Shown here piece by piece: positions 45,690 through 60,000 of a stretch of 64,000 bases of DNA. Both the position numbers and the translations under genes were made by a program. The notes beneath the pieces are model-generated. The model saw only the letters and a program-made list of their open reading frames with translations. It did no database searches and was not told where the DNA came from. Source of the DNA: Aplidium turbinatum (lineage: Eukaryota > Chordata > Ascidiacea > Aplousobranchia > Polyclinidae); assembly GCA_918807975.1 (NCBI GenBank), contig OU964918.1, positions 58,016,477-58,080,476 on the forward strand, in the 5' to 3' direction. The first letter of the stretch is position 1, and each line of letters opens with the position of its first letter.

Positions 45690-46380
45690 TTAGCTTTATA
45701 GTTTCATTTTCATCATTAACTGACAACCTTGCATCAATCTGCTTAAGATTTACACTTTTTTTAACTTTTAGTGATTTTTCTGTGATAGAAATGTAATATA
45801 AACAAGCGTACATAGAAAATTTGTACTGCCTGTCAACACAAGAAACATAAATATTTCTTCCTCTTCTTCTTATATTAAGCCTCTCAGGCCAAGGCTTTAC
45901 CCTTTTATCACCTCAGATTCACGATTTTCCCGTACAACATTGCAAGGCTTTAAAGAGCAGCTAGTCTTTGGTTTCAACACGCAAACCTTCCACTCAGGTA
46001 TATGAGTTACTGTATGTTTATTTATTTTTGTTCAAAGTTAAAATAGGGTGAATAGATGTAGCCTACTATAATAAAAAAATACTACATCGTAATATCTACT
46101 AGTAGGCGGCTTTCATAAAATCAATAATGATATAGAGATCTTGATTATAGGGTAAAAATTTTAAAGTTTTCAAAATTAAACCATTGTACTGAAAATTTTC
46201 AAAATAGGTAGAATTAACACATTTCCCTAAACTGAAAACTTAAAAAATGAGTAAGTCTAACAAGCAATTCTTATTCAATATATCAATATATCAAATAAAT
46301 TTGCACGCCAAACTTAGCACATTTTGCATTTGAACTAGCCTACTGTTTACAAATATAGTGCGTGATTAAAAAATAATTCA
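45690..46380. other. No recognised feature
   Basis: AT-rich spacer without recognised elements. Confidence 0.4.
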
Positions 46381-46390
46381 AAGAAATCCA

Positions 46391-46690
46391 TGGCAGCAGT
46401 GGCCGAGTGGTTAGCGCGTTGGGCTCGCAGTCGAGAGCCTGCATGTTCGACTCCAGCCACCCGCACTTGCTGTTGTTTCTCTGGGCAAGAAACTTTACGA
46501 TAATTGCCTCTACCCAGTGATCGATTTCGAGTAATGGGTAGTACCAAATTTAAGTCATAAGTAAAGTAGACAACCGGAAACAGACATTGCCGTCGGCTGC
46601 AGCGTGGGTCAGGTGTACGTCGGAAGGCGTACACCGATGCATAGCGCTCAAGTCAACTTTCCCGCAATGCAGGATAAAGATATGAAAAAA
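46391..46690 (+). repeat. tRNA-derived SINE, family D
   Basis: Head GTGGCCGAGTGGTTAGCGCG with B box TGTTCGACTCC and an acceptor-like GGCAGC/CACCC pairing that is imperfect; then a body of about 220 bp ending in an A-rich tail. It is a single copy in this window. The head is closer to a real tRNA than in the other families, but the long body and A-rich tail argue for a SINE. Confidence 0.65.
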
Positions 46691-46749
46691 AACATGGATG
46701 TAAAAAAATGCGTCAACAGTAAATAAGGTAGCCTACTGATCAATCAAAT

Positions 46750-47100
46750 AAGCCGATTCCTTGGTCCCCGACGTTGGACCCATGCCACCGGGAAAGGAGT
46801 TCAGCCGGCCTGCCTTCTTGGATACGGCTGAACCATCTCCTCACGGGTGTTGGGCGCTTCGCTTCCTTCATGCACAAATGGGGCCTATCAACATCTGCGG
46901 CATGCAACTGTGGTGCAGAGGAACAGACAGCAGACAACATCCTCTACCATAGCCAGACGTTTACTCCACCAAGGGAAGTTGGTCTGTCAACGCTGGAGGA
47001 CTCTACAACCAAGTGGCTGCTCGAGGAATGCCCGGACGTCTGACCCCAATGAAACGTAGTCCAATAACTAACCTCTCATACGAAAGAAGAAGCCGATTAG
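46750..47100 (+). pseudogene. LINE 3' end fragment
   Basis: The frame 46774-47043 encodes the C-terminal LINE segment RLNHLLTGVGRFASFMHKWG and the finger CNCGAEEQTADNILYHSQTF, ending with ECPDV and a stop. Same LINE class as at 26398-27510 but a clearly different subfamily. Confidence 0.8.
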
Positions 47101-48030
47101 GAAGTACTTTTCGGGAACTACGTGTTACACTTATGTACCAACTTTAATCTCGGATTAGAATCCGATTAATGAATACATATACTGATCTACCGATTACGGT
47201 GGATTATACACGTTTGCATGTTTTCAGCTTAATTGGCCGTTTAACATAATCACCGCGTGTTCATTCTATCATTTATTTACAAATATAATTTATCTTTTTG
47301 AGAGCTGCCTCAGTGTTTTCCAACTTTTGACAAAGTCTATAATTAACTGACTTATTCTGACTTAGAAAAAATCATAATCAGGAAAGTTAAGAAAAAGAAG
47401 AAATACCGCATATATGCATACTACACAATGCAGACTGTAACGTAAACGCCGAGATACTGATAAGTAAAGAATTTTGAGGGGTAACTTTATGTTTCAAAAG
47501 TAGTCAAACTGTAAATGGTTGACAACCCATTTTTTATCTGGACCAGTTATTCCTATGTTCTCTATGATGATTTTTGACAATAGTTGTAAAAAGTATGAAT
47601 GCTGACACACAATTTGAGAAATGCACTGGTTATGACTTCATAAAGCTGCCTCCAAGTGGGATGTAGCGAAATGATTTATGAACTTGCAAGTAGTGCTATC
47701 TCTAAGGTGTGCAATTGCGCAGTAAAACTGGGTCATTTGCGCAGTGAAATGTTATTTCTGAAACGCAACAAATGAAAAAAATATCATACGCCACTCTGCA
47801 AACGCAACCTTAAAATCATGATGCGCACAAGTGCGCACATGTAAAACAGTAATGCGCACAGTAAAATCAGTATGCGCACAGTAAAATCATGATGCGCAAG
47901 TTAGTTTGCGTGATGTCAAAATTCTTACAGGGAACACTGCTTGGAAATTACTTTTAGATTAATAACAAAATATGAATATGAATATGCATCTACTACAATA
48001 TAAAGACGACCACAAATAGTTTGAAAAAAT
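47100..48030. other. Spacer 3' of gene 4
   Basis: No gene or element recognised apart from the GCGCAC-rich stretch noted separately. Confidence 0.4.
47815..47905 (+). repeat. Short degenerate tandem repeat (ATGCGCACAGTAAAATCA)
   Basis: Four to five units of about 20 bp, the clearest two being identical over ATGCGCACAGTAAAATCA. Related single units occur just upstream (47720-47755). Confidence 0.7.
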
Positions 48031-48033
48031 ATT

Positions 48034-51000
48034 TTATTTTTTCTTAAGTTTCATCTCAATTCGTTTGAGAGAGTAATGGAATCCTCTCCAAGGCCCCCAC
48101 TCTATTCCATCTGCAAATGAGTCGTGTAGTCCTCTCAAGTACAATCCATTGGGATTGGCTTTATGACAAGCTGCGTACCACCAACCACCTTTGTTTGCAG
48201 TGGCGCAATTTCCATTTGACCATTTGTCCTGATCACGATCCTTGGCACTGAATCGTGTTGAAATCAATGCTTGTCCTGCAAAACATGACTTTATATAGCT
48301 TTGGTGGAGAGACGGAAAATGTCATACTAACTTGTTATCAAGCCATTTGGCGGTGTTTTTGTTTCAGTACATGTAAAGCAGGGGTCGGCAACCTACGGCC
48401 CGCGGGCCAGGTCCGGCCCGCCAGGCGCTTCGTTCCGGCCCGCGAGCAGTTCCAAGCAAAAGCACGCAATTCGGCCCGCGACGATAAATAAGTTGTTTTT
48501 CGCAGGCTAAAATCATAGTGCAACAAAACCACGGATACTACCTCGTGCTACAAATTATATGCTTCATTGCACACGTTTCATTTTTGTACAACGTTAAAAT
48601 CGAAGTTTCACGTTACTTCTCCGGAAGTGTTTTACAAAGAACATGTATCTGCAACCCTATTTCCGAAATTACGAGATAATGCGAAAAAAATTGCATCCAT
48701 GTTTGGGAACACTTATCTTTGTGAACAATTATTTTCCAAGATGAACTTTGCAAAAAATAAACTTCGATCACGTTTATCTGATGAACATGTTAATGATGTT
48801 TTACAAATTTCTTGTTCCAATATCAAAACTGACTTTGGCAATTTGGCAAAAAAATGCAAACAACATCAACCTTCACATTAAATTGTTACACACATTTGTT
48901 CTTTTAATAATCGGTTTCAAAGTAATAAATTCCTTTTATCATATCAATGAACATATTATACAAGCATGAATAGGAGTGTAAAACGCCGTACAATTTAAGG
49001 GTAAGATATTCGCGTTTCTGAAAAGCTGTCCCGGCAGTTACGGCCCGCCAGTATATTTTATTTTATCAAATTGGCCCGCGGCTCAAAAAGGTTGCCGACC
49101 CCTGATGTAAAGGAAAGGTAGACTAATATATTGGATCTAAGCATCGGGTGTTAGGAAGATAATATTTTATTATTCTAAATCTCCTTAACTAACGAGAGTA
49201 GGGTAGGAGGTTCCTTTCTCTTGGCTATTATTCCTTCAGCAACTACTCCAACCTAATTTAATGTTTTTTCCCTGAGTACAGGTGAAAGGTGTTTTGGAGC
49301 TACCAGCTCAAGCAGGGAATCGAACCAAGTTTGCATGATTTTAAAAAGAGCGTTTTATCTATTGCGCCGCCCCACCTTTGTTTTATATATATAAAAGAAG
49401 ATAATCACAATGGATTCAAAATTTAGTCTATTATTCAGATACCAAAATATTATTTAATTGAAAAAAAAATTGTATTTTTTTCTGCTAAGGGTCAATCAAA
49501 ATACGGAAAATGTCATACTACATACTATACTACATAGTAAAGCAACAAGCAAGAATTTTTGATCTGACAAGAAAACTCAACATGAGGCACAAGAATTAGA
49601 AATAAACATCGCAATTACAATGCTCGGTCGGAGAAGTCATAGCATTATTCTTCAATCAGAGCTAATTTGTCACCGGCTTCTCAAAAATGCAATTACACTA
49701 GGTGTTTATAAAGAGAGAAAAATAAAGTAGACAGTATTACACCAAAATACTTTACGTGACCATATCCAGTGTACCTACTGCACTGAGGAGGCCGGAAGGC
49801 CGAAACGGTGTGCACTGTCTGCAGATACTATATAATATTACATATTATAATTTAAAAATATGAAATGTTTAATAAACATTATATTTGAATAAGATTATGT
49901 TGAATAAGCCACACTTGTGTAGCGAAAGCTCTTTGAATAAATTGAATTTCCGATTTGGTGTGATTCTGTCTACTTAGTTTTCAATATTTTGTCACACTAC
50001 GTATCCTATTGGATCATCAATTAAATCATAAGAAGATTTGATGAAATATTCAGTAACGATGTTTTATTTTAAAGAGGAAAATAAGTTTTGCAATGCCTCT
50101 GTATCGATACTGTATGAATGGGCTACTTTATTAGAATAACAAATAAATAAGTAAAAAGTTATTGCAACAACTACATAATGCTGATAAATATCACGCAGGA
50201 TACTTTATTAGAATAACACACAAATAAGTAAAAACTGATTGCAACAGCTACATAATGGTGACAAATATCACGCAGGATACTTTATGCTGCTTTACCTGCA
50301 TTCCCACTGTATCCTCCAAACGTCAAAGTATAATCTGACCCAACTCCAATAACAAAATCACTACAATATAAAAATAAAATATAGACTTAAAACAAAAAAA
50401 TGATACATCATATTATTATAGAGTGGTAGACCTATTATTTACTTACATTCATTATTTATTTACTTTCAAGATACAGGAAAATTTTTTTGAATTTAATACT
50501 GGAAATCTAATTTAAACCTAAATTAAAACTTAAATTTATTATTAAATTTAATAGTATTATTTATATAACTTTATATAAATATAATGAAAGGTAATGTTCT
50601 TACATAATATTAATAATTAATAATAATATTAATAATAATATTCATAATAATATATTATGAACTAAAAATATTATTAATATAATATTAATTATTCATATAG
50701 CCTACGTAATAAATAAATATTTTATATATAATAAAATTATTTATTAAATTTAATTTAAATCTTATTCCCTGAGCTTTAGTACAAACTCACTTTGTCGTAT
50801 TGACGTACAGGAATATGCAAATGCTATGTAGCTACGTTGGACTCATAATCTAAAACACGCAAAACACTTTCTTTTCCATTTGATTCGTATGGTAATTGTG
50901 AATTTTGTCGTGCAATTGTAAGTCATGCAGTTGTAAAAGTAATTGTACCGAAGTTTATCAGCGAATAAAATTCACCACTCTACTATGTCAAATAAATCAC

Positions 51001-54000
51001 ACATGAAGTACTTTTTAGTAGATTAATAAACAGCGATTTCCTGTTTGTTGCCAGTATTGCTTTTTTTTAAATGCATTACAACGCATCAACTGTTTTGAAG
51101 ATTAAGGTCACCTCGCAGCATTTAAAAACTAAGGTTACCTCGCAGCATTTAAAGAAGGTACTATAAACCGATTGAAAATATATTAGTGCAAAAAACTTTG
51201 ACAGAATACATGGCATGGCTTTGCATAAAACAGCTTGTCAATTAAAAGCACACTGTGCAAATGATAACATTACTATAAACCACGTTGAATTCATTTTGGT
51301 TAGGTAGTGGGATGGCACCCGGTCTTATGTGCACAAAATGCTGCCCCGGGTCTTTGCTGGCTGCTTTATTTTTGTAAACGAAATTCACCATCATAAAACC
51401 CTTTAGAACAAAAAGAATGATTTATATTTGCCTTCTGCAATGTCAAACTCTAGTAAGAAGATGCTATGTTCTAATGGAGTGAAACTATGGAATCAAATAC
51501 CAAAAGAGATCCAAGAAAAGTCTTACAATACTTTTAAATTTAAATATAAATGTTTATTAAAGAATTTTGTACAATGATCACTCCTAAAACATATCATTTG
51601 CTTGTTTCTTTGAACAGTTTTTTTTATGTTGACCTGTGTTATTCCACTGCTAATGTATTATGTAAAGTGCTGGTATTGAGTTATATGTGTTAATGTTCTT
51701 AATTTTGGGTCTTTTGTTTAAATGTTTGGGTGGCAGCTGACTTTGGTGACCTTTTGGTCTTTTGCTGCCATCCTTGTTGTGCGAATTATTTGTGTTTATT
51801 GTGTTTTTGTATATTGTTTTTTATTTCTTTCTTTTTCGCTAACAAAACAAAATAAACTGAACTGAAGTTATCAGCAACAGTTGGCTCAAACAGGGAGTGC
51901 TAAAACCGAGTGTATTTTTTTGCACTAATATATGGTCTACTGTGTCTATTTGTTGCTTAACTTTTAATACATACGGCATGTGGTTTTAATTACTGTCATT
52001 TTGTTTAAGTGAACGTAATTTAGTTTAAAAAATATACAGCCCAAACTCATTTTAAATTGGAATTTATGATCCTCAAAAATATAAATAGAATAATTTATAG
52101 TTTCCTATGGACGTATGTAGTATATGGATGTTATCTTTAATGATAGTACAAATTACACAATTTAAGATTGTTGATAAAGTTTTCATATTTGATAATATTG
52201 TTGTGAACTTATGTAATAAGGTTAGCTATATGGGATGGAAAATTAGTTAAAAAATTAATATTTATCAGCATGAATGAGTAGTTGTCTAATTTCCCAAAAT
52301 ATGTCTTCATAGTTGCCTGCACACATAACAATGATGAGTAAAAATATACATTAAATCAGTGTTCTTCAACGGGGGCGATATCGCCCCCCGGGGGGCGATT
52401 TTGGCCATTGCGGGGGCAATTTGTAGAATTTTTGAAATTGGGGGGCGATTTTACTGTTTAGGGGGGCGATTGGTAAGGCCGAGCGCAATTATCGATCAAG
52501 ATCGTTCTGGATGCTTAAACTACTTTTTGGTTTGTTCGACTATTTATATTGTTGGGATATTTGAAGTTTTGTATGTAAATTTTTAGCGACATGAAGGTAT
52601 CGCTGCAGCACTTCGCGTTAACTGTTTGAAGGTTGGGGGGGGGGCTGTCAATTCAACTTTTTTGCATCAACAGTTGTATCTCTAAAACCACTGAGGCTGC
52701 GACTATGAGATTTCTTGACTTTTCCTAACTTTCATTCACCTCTATTGAGCTGAAATTTTGAGCGAATAAAGGTTATAAATTGAGAGATATAAGGCATTTC
52801 TCAGCACATCCTCTGAAATATTTCATATTCTATTGTTCAAAATTTTCCCACCAGCTGGATGAAAGTAATTAATTTGGCCCATGTCTCGTTAATCCTAACT
52901 GCTTCACAGCGTGAAGGAAATTGACAGTATGCGTGGACCTTTTGTTCTCACCACGGCTTATAAGCGACGTCGATACAAGAAAAGCTTCAACTTTGATACG
53001 ATGAGTTACCGTCGCTTGCGGTTGAAATTGCGTAAAATTAAACATAAGACTTGGTGCCAATGCATCTAGAGCGAGAATAGTTTTTCGCAGACAATTATGT
53101 CCTTTCAATCAAACAAAGCATAGGCTACAACGTTATTGCCTACTATAGAAGCTGCTCTGTAACATATTATGATTTTGGTTTCAAATCTTTCCTTTTGTCC
53201 GACACACTATCAAAAGCAGAAAAGGCGTCGATGTTCCCAAAGCTTCTCACATATACTTGTAAACATTTATTTCCAAGTCGACATGTAAAGATTTGAAATG
53301 CAATACGCTTCTCATTTGTGTAGGATAAACCAGAACATCACGCTTTTGTGAAAAGGACGATCGTTTCACCACGTTTATACGTGATGCAGCTTAGTTGAAT
53401 CAATATATTCGAGGCTTCTTGTACCAGGTTCACTGTCACTGATAAACTAAACCGCGATGCAGTACCTCGCAAAGCAATTGTAGCGTAACATTTCCATGTG
53501 CTATAACTCGTCATAAATTGTGAAAACTTGTGTATTTACTTGTCAAGTTGTCTCATGTGAAGTGATAATTACAACTTGCCTGAGTAGGCCTACAGCAAGG
53601 GACAATCAAAATAGATGAAACCGCATTCATGGTAATATAGACGTTTTGCAAACTGCTCTTTTCGTTTTCAATATAATAACAAGAATGACAGCTTATTTTC
53701 ACTAAACATATAAACAAATATCAAAAATTATGAATGAACAGCGCATCTATATTTTTCGGTTTAGGTTCAACAATGCATTCTAGCCGTCAAAATGATGGAA
53801 TATTTGGTAATTTTGTTGAGACATACCATTGCCCAATCGTTGAATTTACATCAGAGATAATTTTATTAGATAGATTATCAGTTTCATGCACATGGTTTCA
53901 TTCAGCGTTATAATGTTGTTTTTCAAGCCACGTGGCGTTCATGGTCATAACGCAACATTGCAGAAACAGCCAATATTGATACCAGGTAGGCCTACTAATT

Positions 54001-57000
54001 ATTACGCCGCTTTCGTCGAATCTACGTCGCTAAACGACGATATTGTGCAAACGCCTGTTGGATTTCCCTTCTACGTGTAGTTTATCATAAACGTGAAGCA
54101 TTGCTCAAAAAGCTAATCTGAATCACCATAGATAACCATAGCATTCATATAGTTTCATCATCAGTAAATATGTAAAGTGCACTTCACAATTTTTAACAAC
54201 GGTCTGACAATTTATTATATTGCAAAGTTTTGATTTATTCTCGATTTTTATAATTCTGTGTAACAGTTTTTTTCTAACTAGTTTCTATGGGACTAACAAT
54301 TTGTTTCATTATACATTTTCTTTAGTATTTCAACGCCATTATTAAAAAAATTACGTCCTTTTCACTTTTAAATAAAACATGGCAAGGCAAGGATTCAGTG
54401 CTGAAGAAATATTGCAACATGTTTTACTGGATTCTGACGACGAAAGCCAGGTGGATGATTTGGAGGATTTATGGCACTCCGATTCAGATGAAGAAGCGGA
54501 TTCTTCTCCGTCAACTTCCGCAACAGCGATTCCGATCGAGATTGACGACCAGTTACCTTCCATGGGCGATGTTCAACCGGAGTTTGCGCCATCAGGACGG
54601 ATTATAACATCGAAAAGACTGGTGAACAGCATAGATTCCTATCTCGACATGAACAACTACGATGCTGTTGAGTTTTCCTGACACACTGAAGTCTTATACA
54701 ACTTTTGTAGAAAAGCCAAAGAACAGACAAGAGGGCGGCGTCAGCATTACTTGGTCTAATGCGAGACCGGTGCACAATGGGAGAAGGGGCCGGGCTAACA
54801 TTATATCTGGCCCGATTGGTGTTAGAGGAGAAGCCAAAGAAGCCAAGACCCCTCGGCAAGCATGGGAACTATTTTTTTCTTTAAACATTTTGAACATTAT
54901 TGTTCAAGAAACAAATAGAAAAATTGCCACACTCATTTCTCAATTGCCAGAGAGAATTTTAGATGACAGCAGGTACTGCTATTTTGGCCCAACCAACAAC
55001 GAGGAGATGCTGGCCTTTGTTGAATTGGAGTATTTTCGGGGGCTTTTAGGACAGGCTGGTCATTCCACGGATGTATTGTTCAATCAACTGCAAGGACATC
55101 CCGTGTTTAGTGCAACAATGAGCAAGAACCGCTTTAAATTTTTATTTTCGAACATTTCGTTCGACGACCAAAATACTAGGCCGCATCGTTGGAAGAATGA
55201 CCGGTTGGCCGCATTTCGAGTCGTTTTCGAAATGTTTAACGAAAACTGCGGCAAACATGTCATTCCAGGTGACTACTTGTCGTTGGACAAAACGCTATAC
55301 CCCATGAGGACACAAATTGCCTTCAAGCAATATAATCCAAACAAGCCTGCGAAATATGGCCTTCTGTTCAAGTCGGTAAACGCCAGCAGATTCCCATACA
55401 CATTTGCGGCATCGGTCTATTCAGGTAAACCGAAGGAAGAGCCATTTAATTTTTACGTTTGTGGAACAGAAGAACTGGTAAAAGGAATGGTGATGAGCCT
55501 GGAACAACACGGTGACCTTCAAGGTCAGAATATTTTGTATGACCGCTTTTACACCTCCATACCACTCGCGCAGTGGTTGCTTGACAGGGGTATAACGTCA
55601 GCTGGAACCCTCAACGCTATACGTAGAGGAATACCCCTGGAAGTGAAGCAAGTGAGTGGTAGGGAGAAATCTTCGTACGAAATTTATTGGCAGACGAGTG
55701 AGGCTGATCTCAGCCTACATTCTTATGTAGTAAAAACGAAGAACTCTGGCATGCGGAATGTGTTGATGTTGACGACCATGCAACCTCTATTGGGTATTAC
55801 CAAGGATGACGGCAAAAAGAAGCCAGGCTTGTATAAGCTTTACGACTTCACAAAGGGTGGCACCGATATCATCGACCAAAGGATGGGTTGGTTCATTCAC
55901 GTGCAAAGCGAAGTCCCCACGGTGGACAACTACTGCGTTTGCTTATTGAGAAGGTGCCAAAGCCACAAAAAATAAACTACCAAAAAACCGTGGCCAATGT
56001 CAATGCTGTGAAAAGCCTTTATGCCCTGCACATTCCATACGAGTATGTCAAGTTTGCTTTTGCGCAGAATAAACTATTTGAATGATTGCGGTTTTATAAA
56101 CTTTGGCTTCAACCACAGCCTAAATAAAACGCGGAGCTCAATGAGAGATTTTCCTTTTTTCCTTTTATTAGACAGATAGCTATTTTTACGTTGATTCAAC
56201 ATATCAAGACGTTGAATACTTGTAAACATGTGCGGTTTTGCAATTAGATTGCTTATCAAAATCATCTATCCTTTTTTGTATAAAAAGTGGGTCATAAAAC
56301 TAATCGTAATACTCGATGTAAAATTCAGCATTTTTATATGCTGAAACAGTATTGTATTCATATTTTATAAATCCATTTTCTATTTAGAAAATATCAATAT
56401 AATGCGGTTTGAGCATAGCTGAATTTTAGCACGGATACAACGACTGATTTTATGAATTTTATACAAACAAGGACAAAAGAGAAGTAATCTAATTGCAAAC
56501 CCGCGCATGTTTACATCGTCTTGCAATGTTGAATCCACGTCGAAATGATTGTATTAGCGTTGTATTCAATTTCTCGTATTATCGAACTGTAAATGTGCAG
56601 CCACTTGTAATTTCAATGTGCCTCATTGTATATTCTTAAATATTTCTGAATTTGTGTGTACATAACCTGACAGAACACAGGTTGCTTTACCATTAATCAA
56701 GTTGAAAAACGTTGCTGCAAGAGCCTTGTGCCAATTGCTGCAGTCCGGTATTGCTGTAACCAAATCAAAATACTTATCAATATTTTGCTGCCAAACTGAC
56801 ATTTTTATCGCATAAACGCCCATTAGGCAAAAAAAAAAGGCAGCTAATTCTTTGTAAAGTATTTCTCCAGGTTCACAATGATTTGACGCATAATAAATAC
56901 TACTTTGAATAAATCTAAATATTGTTTGGATTTTAGTGTGTGGCATATGAATCTTAGAGAGCTTATTGAATCCACAAGAAAATGACCCGAGGCATTACAG

Positions 57001-60000
57001 ATTTTCCTTTTGATGAAAAGCGTTGTGACGTTCTGTTAATTAATGAACCGTAACTGTTTTATTTTGAATTTCTTTCTGACTTCTGTTTATGTAAAGCATC
57101 ATCGACTTTATCGGGTAATCTTACTCCTAGTACTAGCCTTGTATGTAGCCGAGTTCACATTGAACTTACACTGAGAGACGCTGTTGCAACTACAATACAT
57201 TGCATTTAAACCGCATTTTTGGTGCATGATCTTCCATTCGTTTTGTGGATTACATAATAGTATTTGATAAACGCCACCCTGCTTCTTCAGCTGGTCTACA
57301 TTTGTTAATAAAGCGTAGGAGTTGCTGTTCTTGGAACCGAGGTCACAAGATCATAATCCAAATTGGTGTGACACGCGTTCAGAAATCTCATTACTGCATG
57401 TAATTGATGAAGCATTGTTCTTTTAGTCAAGAAGCGAGCTTTATTTTGAGCGTGGGAAAAGTTATTATTTTGCATGAAAAATATAGATTCAAATTGAGAT
57501 TATGTAAAAAAAATTTAATCACAACATGGCAATGCATGTTCTTCATTACTCTACCAAAAAATAATGTGTAAACTCACGCTACAATTGCTTTAATCGCAAA
57601 ATAATCCAAAAGTCATAAGTCACCTCAACATTTCAACGTCTATGAGCAGTTCTAAAATTCACATAGGTTTAATTTTCGGATATGCTCAGCGTGAATAATT
57701 TTACAAAGTGAATCCCAAAGTTTGAAGCCGTACCTTAAAAAATAACAGAGATATCACTCCTAAAGCATAAGAAGAATCGACAGCCCCCCCCCAAACTGAG
57801 CAAGACTCCAGAGAGCCCAACCTCGTAAAGGTTAATTCCAGGCGAAAAGCGTTTTACAAACGCACGATATTCTTGCGTGTTTATTTTGTGAGCTGCTACG
57901 AATGGTTTTCACGGGAGGCGGAACTCAAATCATTGCAGTGAAACTAAACTGCCTTGTCTCCGCGGTTCGCTAAGAGCAGTAGTGCTGGGCATTCTTCTTT
58001 CGCTGCAGTATTTCATTGTTTTGATTGTTTATTTACGTAATAAAGGTATCGCAACGAGTTAACGAGCCGAATCTCCGATGGTAATAAGAAGAAAACGAGT
58101 TTTGCTTTCGCAATACGCATACAAAGCCCTCGATAGTTACTTGTATCCTTCTCGAGTTACCTGCGGCCGAGCAGAGCTTACTTTCGGTGGCCGTTTCTGA
58201 ACTCTTCGGCGGCCACGGCCGCCGTTAATTTCGAGGCCTCGTTTGAGGGGGCGATTTGGACCCGCACTTTCAACAAAGGGGCGATTTTGTAAAAAAGGTT
58301 GAAGACCACTGCATTAAATAGACGAAGAGGAAAAAAGACACCTGGTTAAATAGCAACTTATGTACAGTAGGGAGGGCCGTCGGAAACAGATTGCTTAGCA
58401 ACTCGAGTTTCTTAGGAGGTTCGTCGAGTAAATAGCTAAATCGAAAACAATTTTTTAATTGAACGCCAGGAAGACGGCGCACAACCAGGGGCTAGTTTAG
58501 CTGATAGAGGCTCGGGACACCCTTAGACCGGGGGGTCCGTGCAAAAAAATTTTTGCGCCTAGGGCGCGAAAAACTTTACAAAATAACTTGAAAGTCACCC
58601 ACACGGTTGCTAATGCCTTTACGCCAAGCTCAGTCGCCACCTTGTGACTAAAATTAACCTTGAAAAAGGAGGCATTTTGCAGAAACTTCAAAGGCTGAGA
58701 GAAAATAATGATAATAACACAAAATCACATTTTCCATGTCGAGAGGCCCTTCAAAAGGTTGTCTCAGGGCAAATGCACCCTCTGCCCCCCTTAAATCCGG
58801 GCTTGTGTAGAACACGGTCCAAATAATCAGTGAATCACCCCATTTCATAGATATTCCCCCCCACCAGTGGTGACGTTCTCTACAAAAGCGCCCTAGTGAA
58901 AAAAATAAAATCATGAAGAATAAGGACACCGGAAATTAAAAGAAGGAAATGGAGCTGCACGAATTGGCGGAATCAGTGTCGACTAAAAAAGTATCTACGA
59001 TTTCGCCACAGTGGCGATTATTACGTATGAGGGAGTGATCAAGAAGATCTTGAAGGAATGGGCCATGGTTAAGATGAAGAAAAAAATCCCCACGGCGAGA
59101 AAGAAAGCTGAATGGAAAACTTCATTGAATGCCAGTCTTTGCTTCCACACGCTTTTCGACGTCGTTGACGACAAATTGCTGTACTCACCCGAAGTTGATT
59201 TCGTTATCGACGAACGTGGAGCACGCATTGGTTTCATTAGAAATGTCGATTGGGAGGCGCAAATCTGAAAAGAAGAGGGACGAGGGAAGGAGCAACTACT
59301 TTCGCGAGAAAACGAGTGAAAGAACGCGAAGAATGTACTCACGACTCGGATGACTACAATACAGAAAAATGTCCTAGAAGGCGCTTCCCTTTTAGAGTGC
59401 TCGATCGGCAGAGAAGAACTCGAAGAAGAGCAAGAGTAATGTACTTTCGATCTTCGTACAGTTGCGCGTGAGGTGGAAAGGTATGGAATTCTAAGTCGAG
59501 CAGCATCTGCCCTCGCAACCGTAACATTACTGGACACAAAAGATGATTTCAATCCGACGATGATAGTCGACAAAAACAAGCTCGTTCGTGCACGAAAACT
59601 GCTCCGTTTAGAGACGAGTCACTTCGCTTCCAGTTCGCTCGACACAATAGTTGAAAGCCTTTACTTTGACGACAGAAAGGATAAAACCCTTAAATTGAAT
59701 GGCATAACTAGCTATCGTCGAAAATAAATCGAAGCCCACTATGCAACGAGATGCTGAAATACCCAGGATCTGAATATATCGACCACGTTTCCACTCAAGG
59801 GTGTTCAACTGGGAAGACCATTGCCAAAACGATGTTGGCTGCTCTTGAAGTCAAGGGACTAACGTGAAAGGCATTCTGGTCGTTGGATGCGACGGAACTG
59901 CCCTCAATGCAGGACTGCAGGTATGCACACAGGAGCCATCACCACCATTGAGCAACATATTGGAAGTACGGTGCAATGACCGATTTGCCAGTTTCACCTC

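Noticed and set aside
46391-46465. Functional tRNA gene (Ser/Ala-like)
   Set aside because: Head is tRNA-like but is followed by a SINE-type body and A-rich tail; stems imperfect.
58995-59579. Minus-strand open frame of 194 codons
   Set aside because: Low-complexity serine-rich translation opposite the transposase-like plus-strand segments; a shadow of that coding strand.
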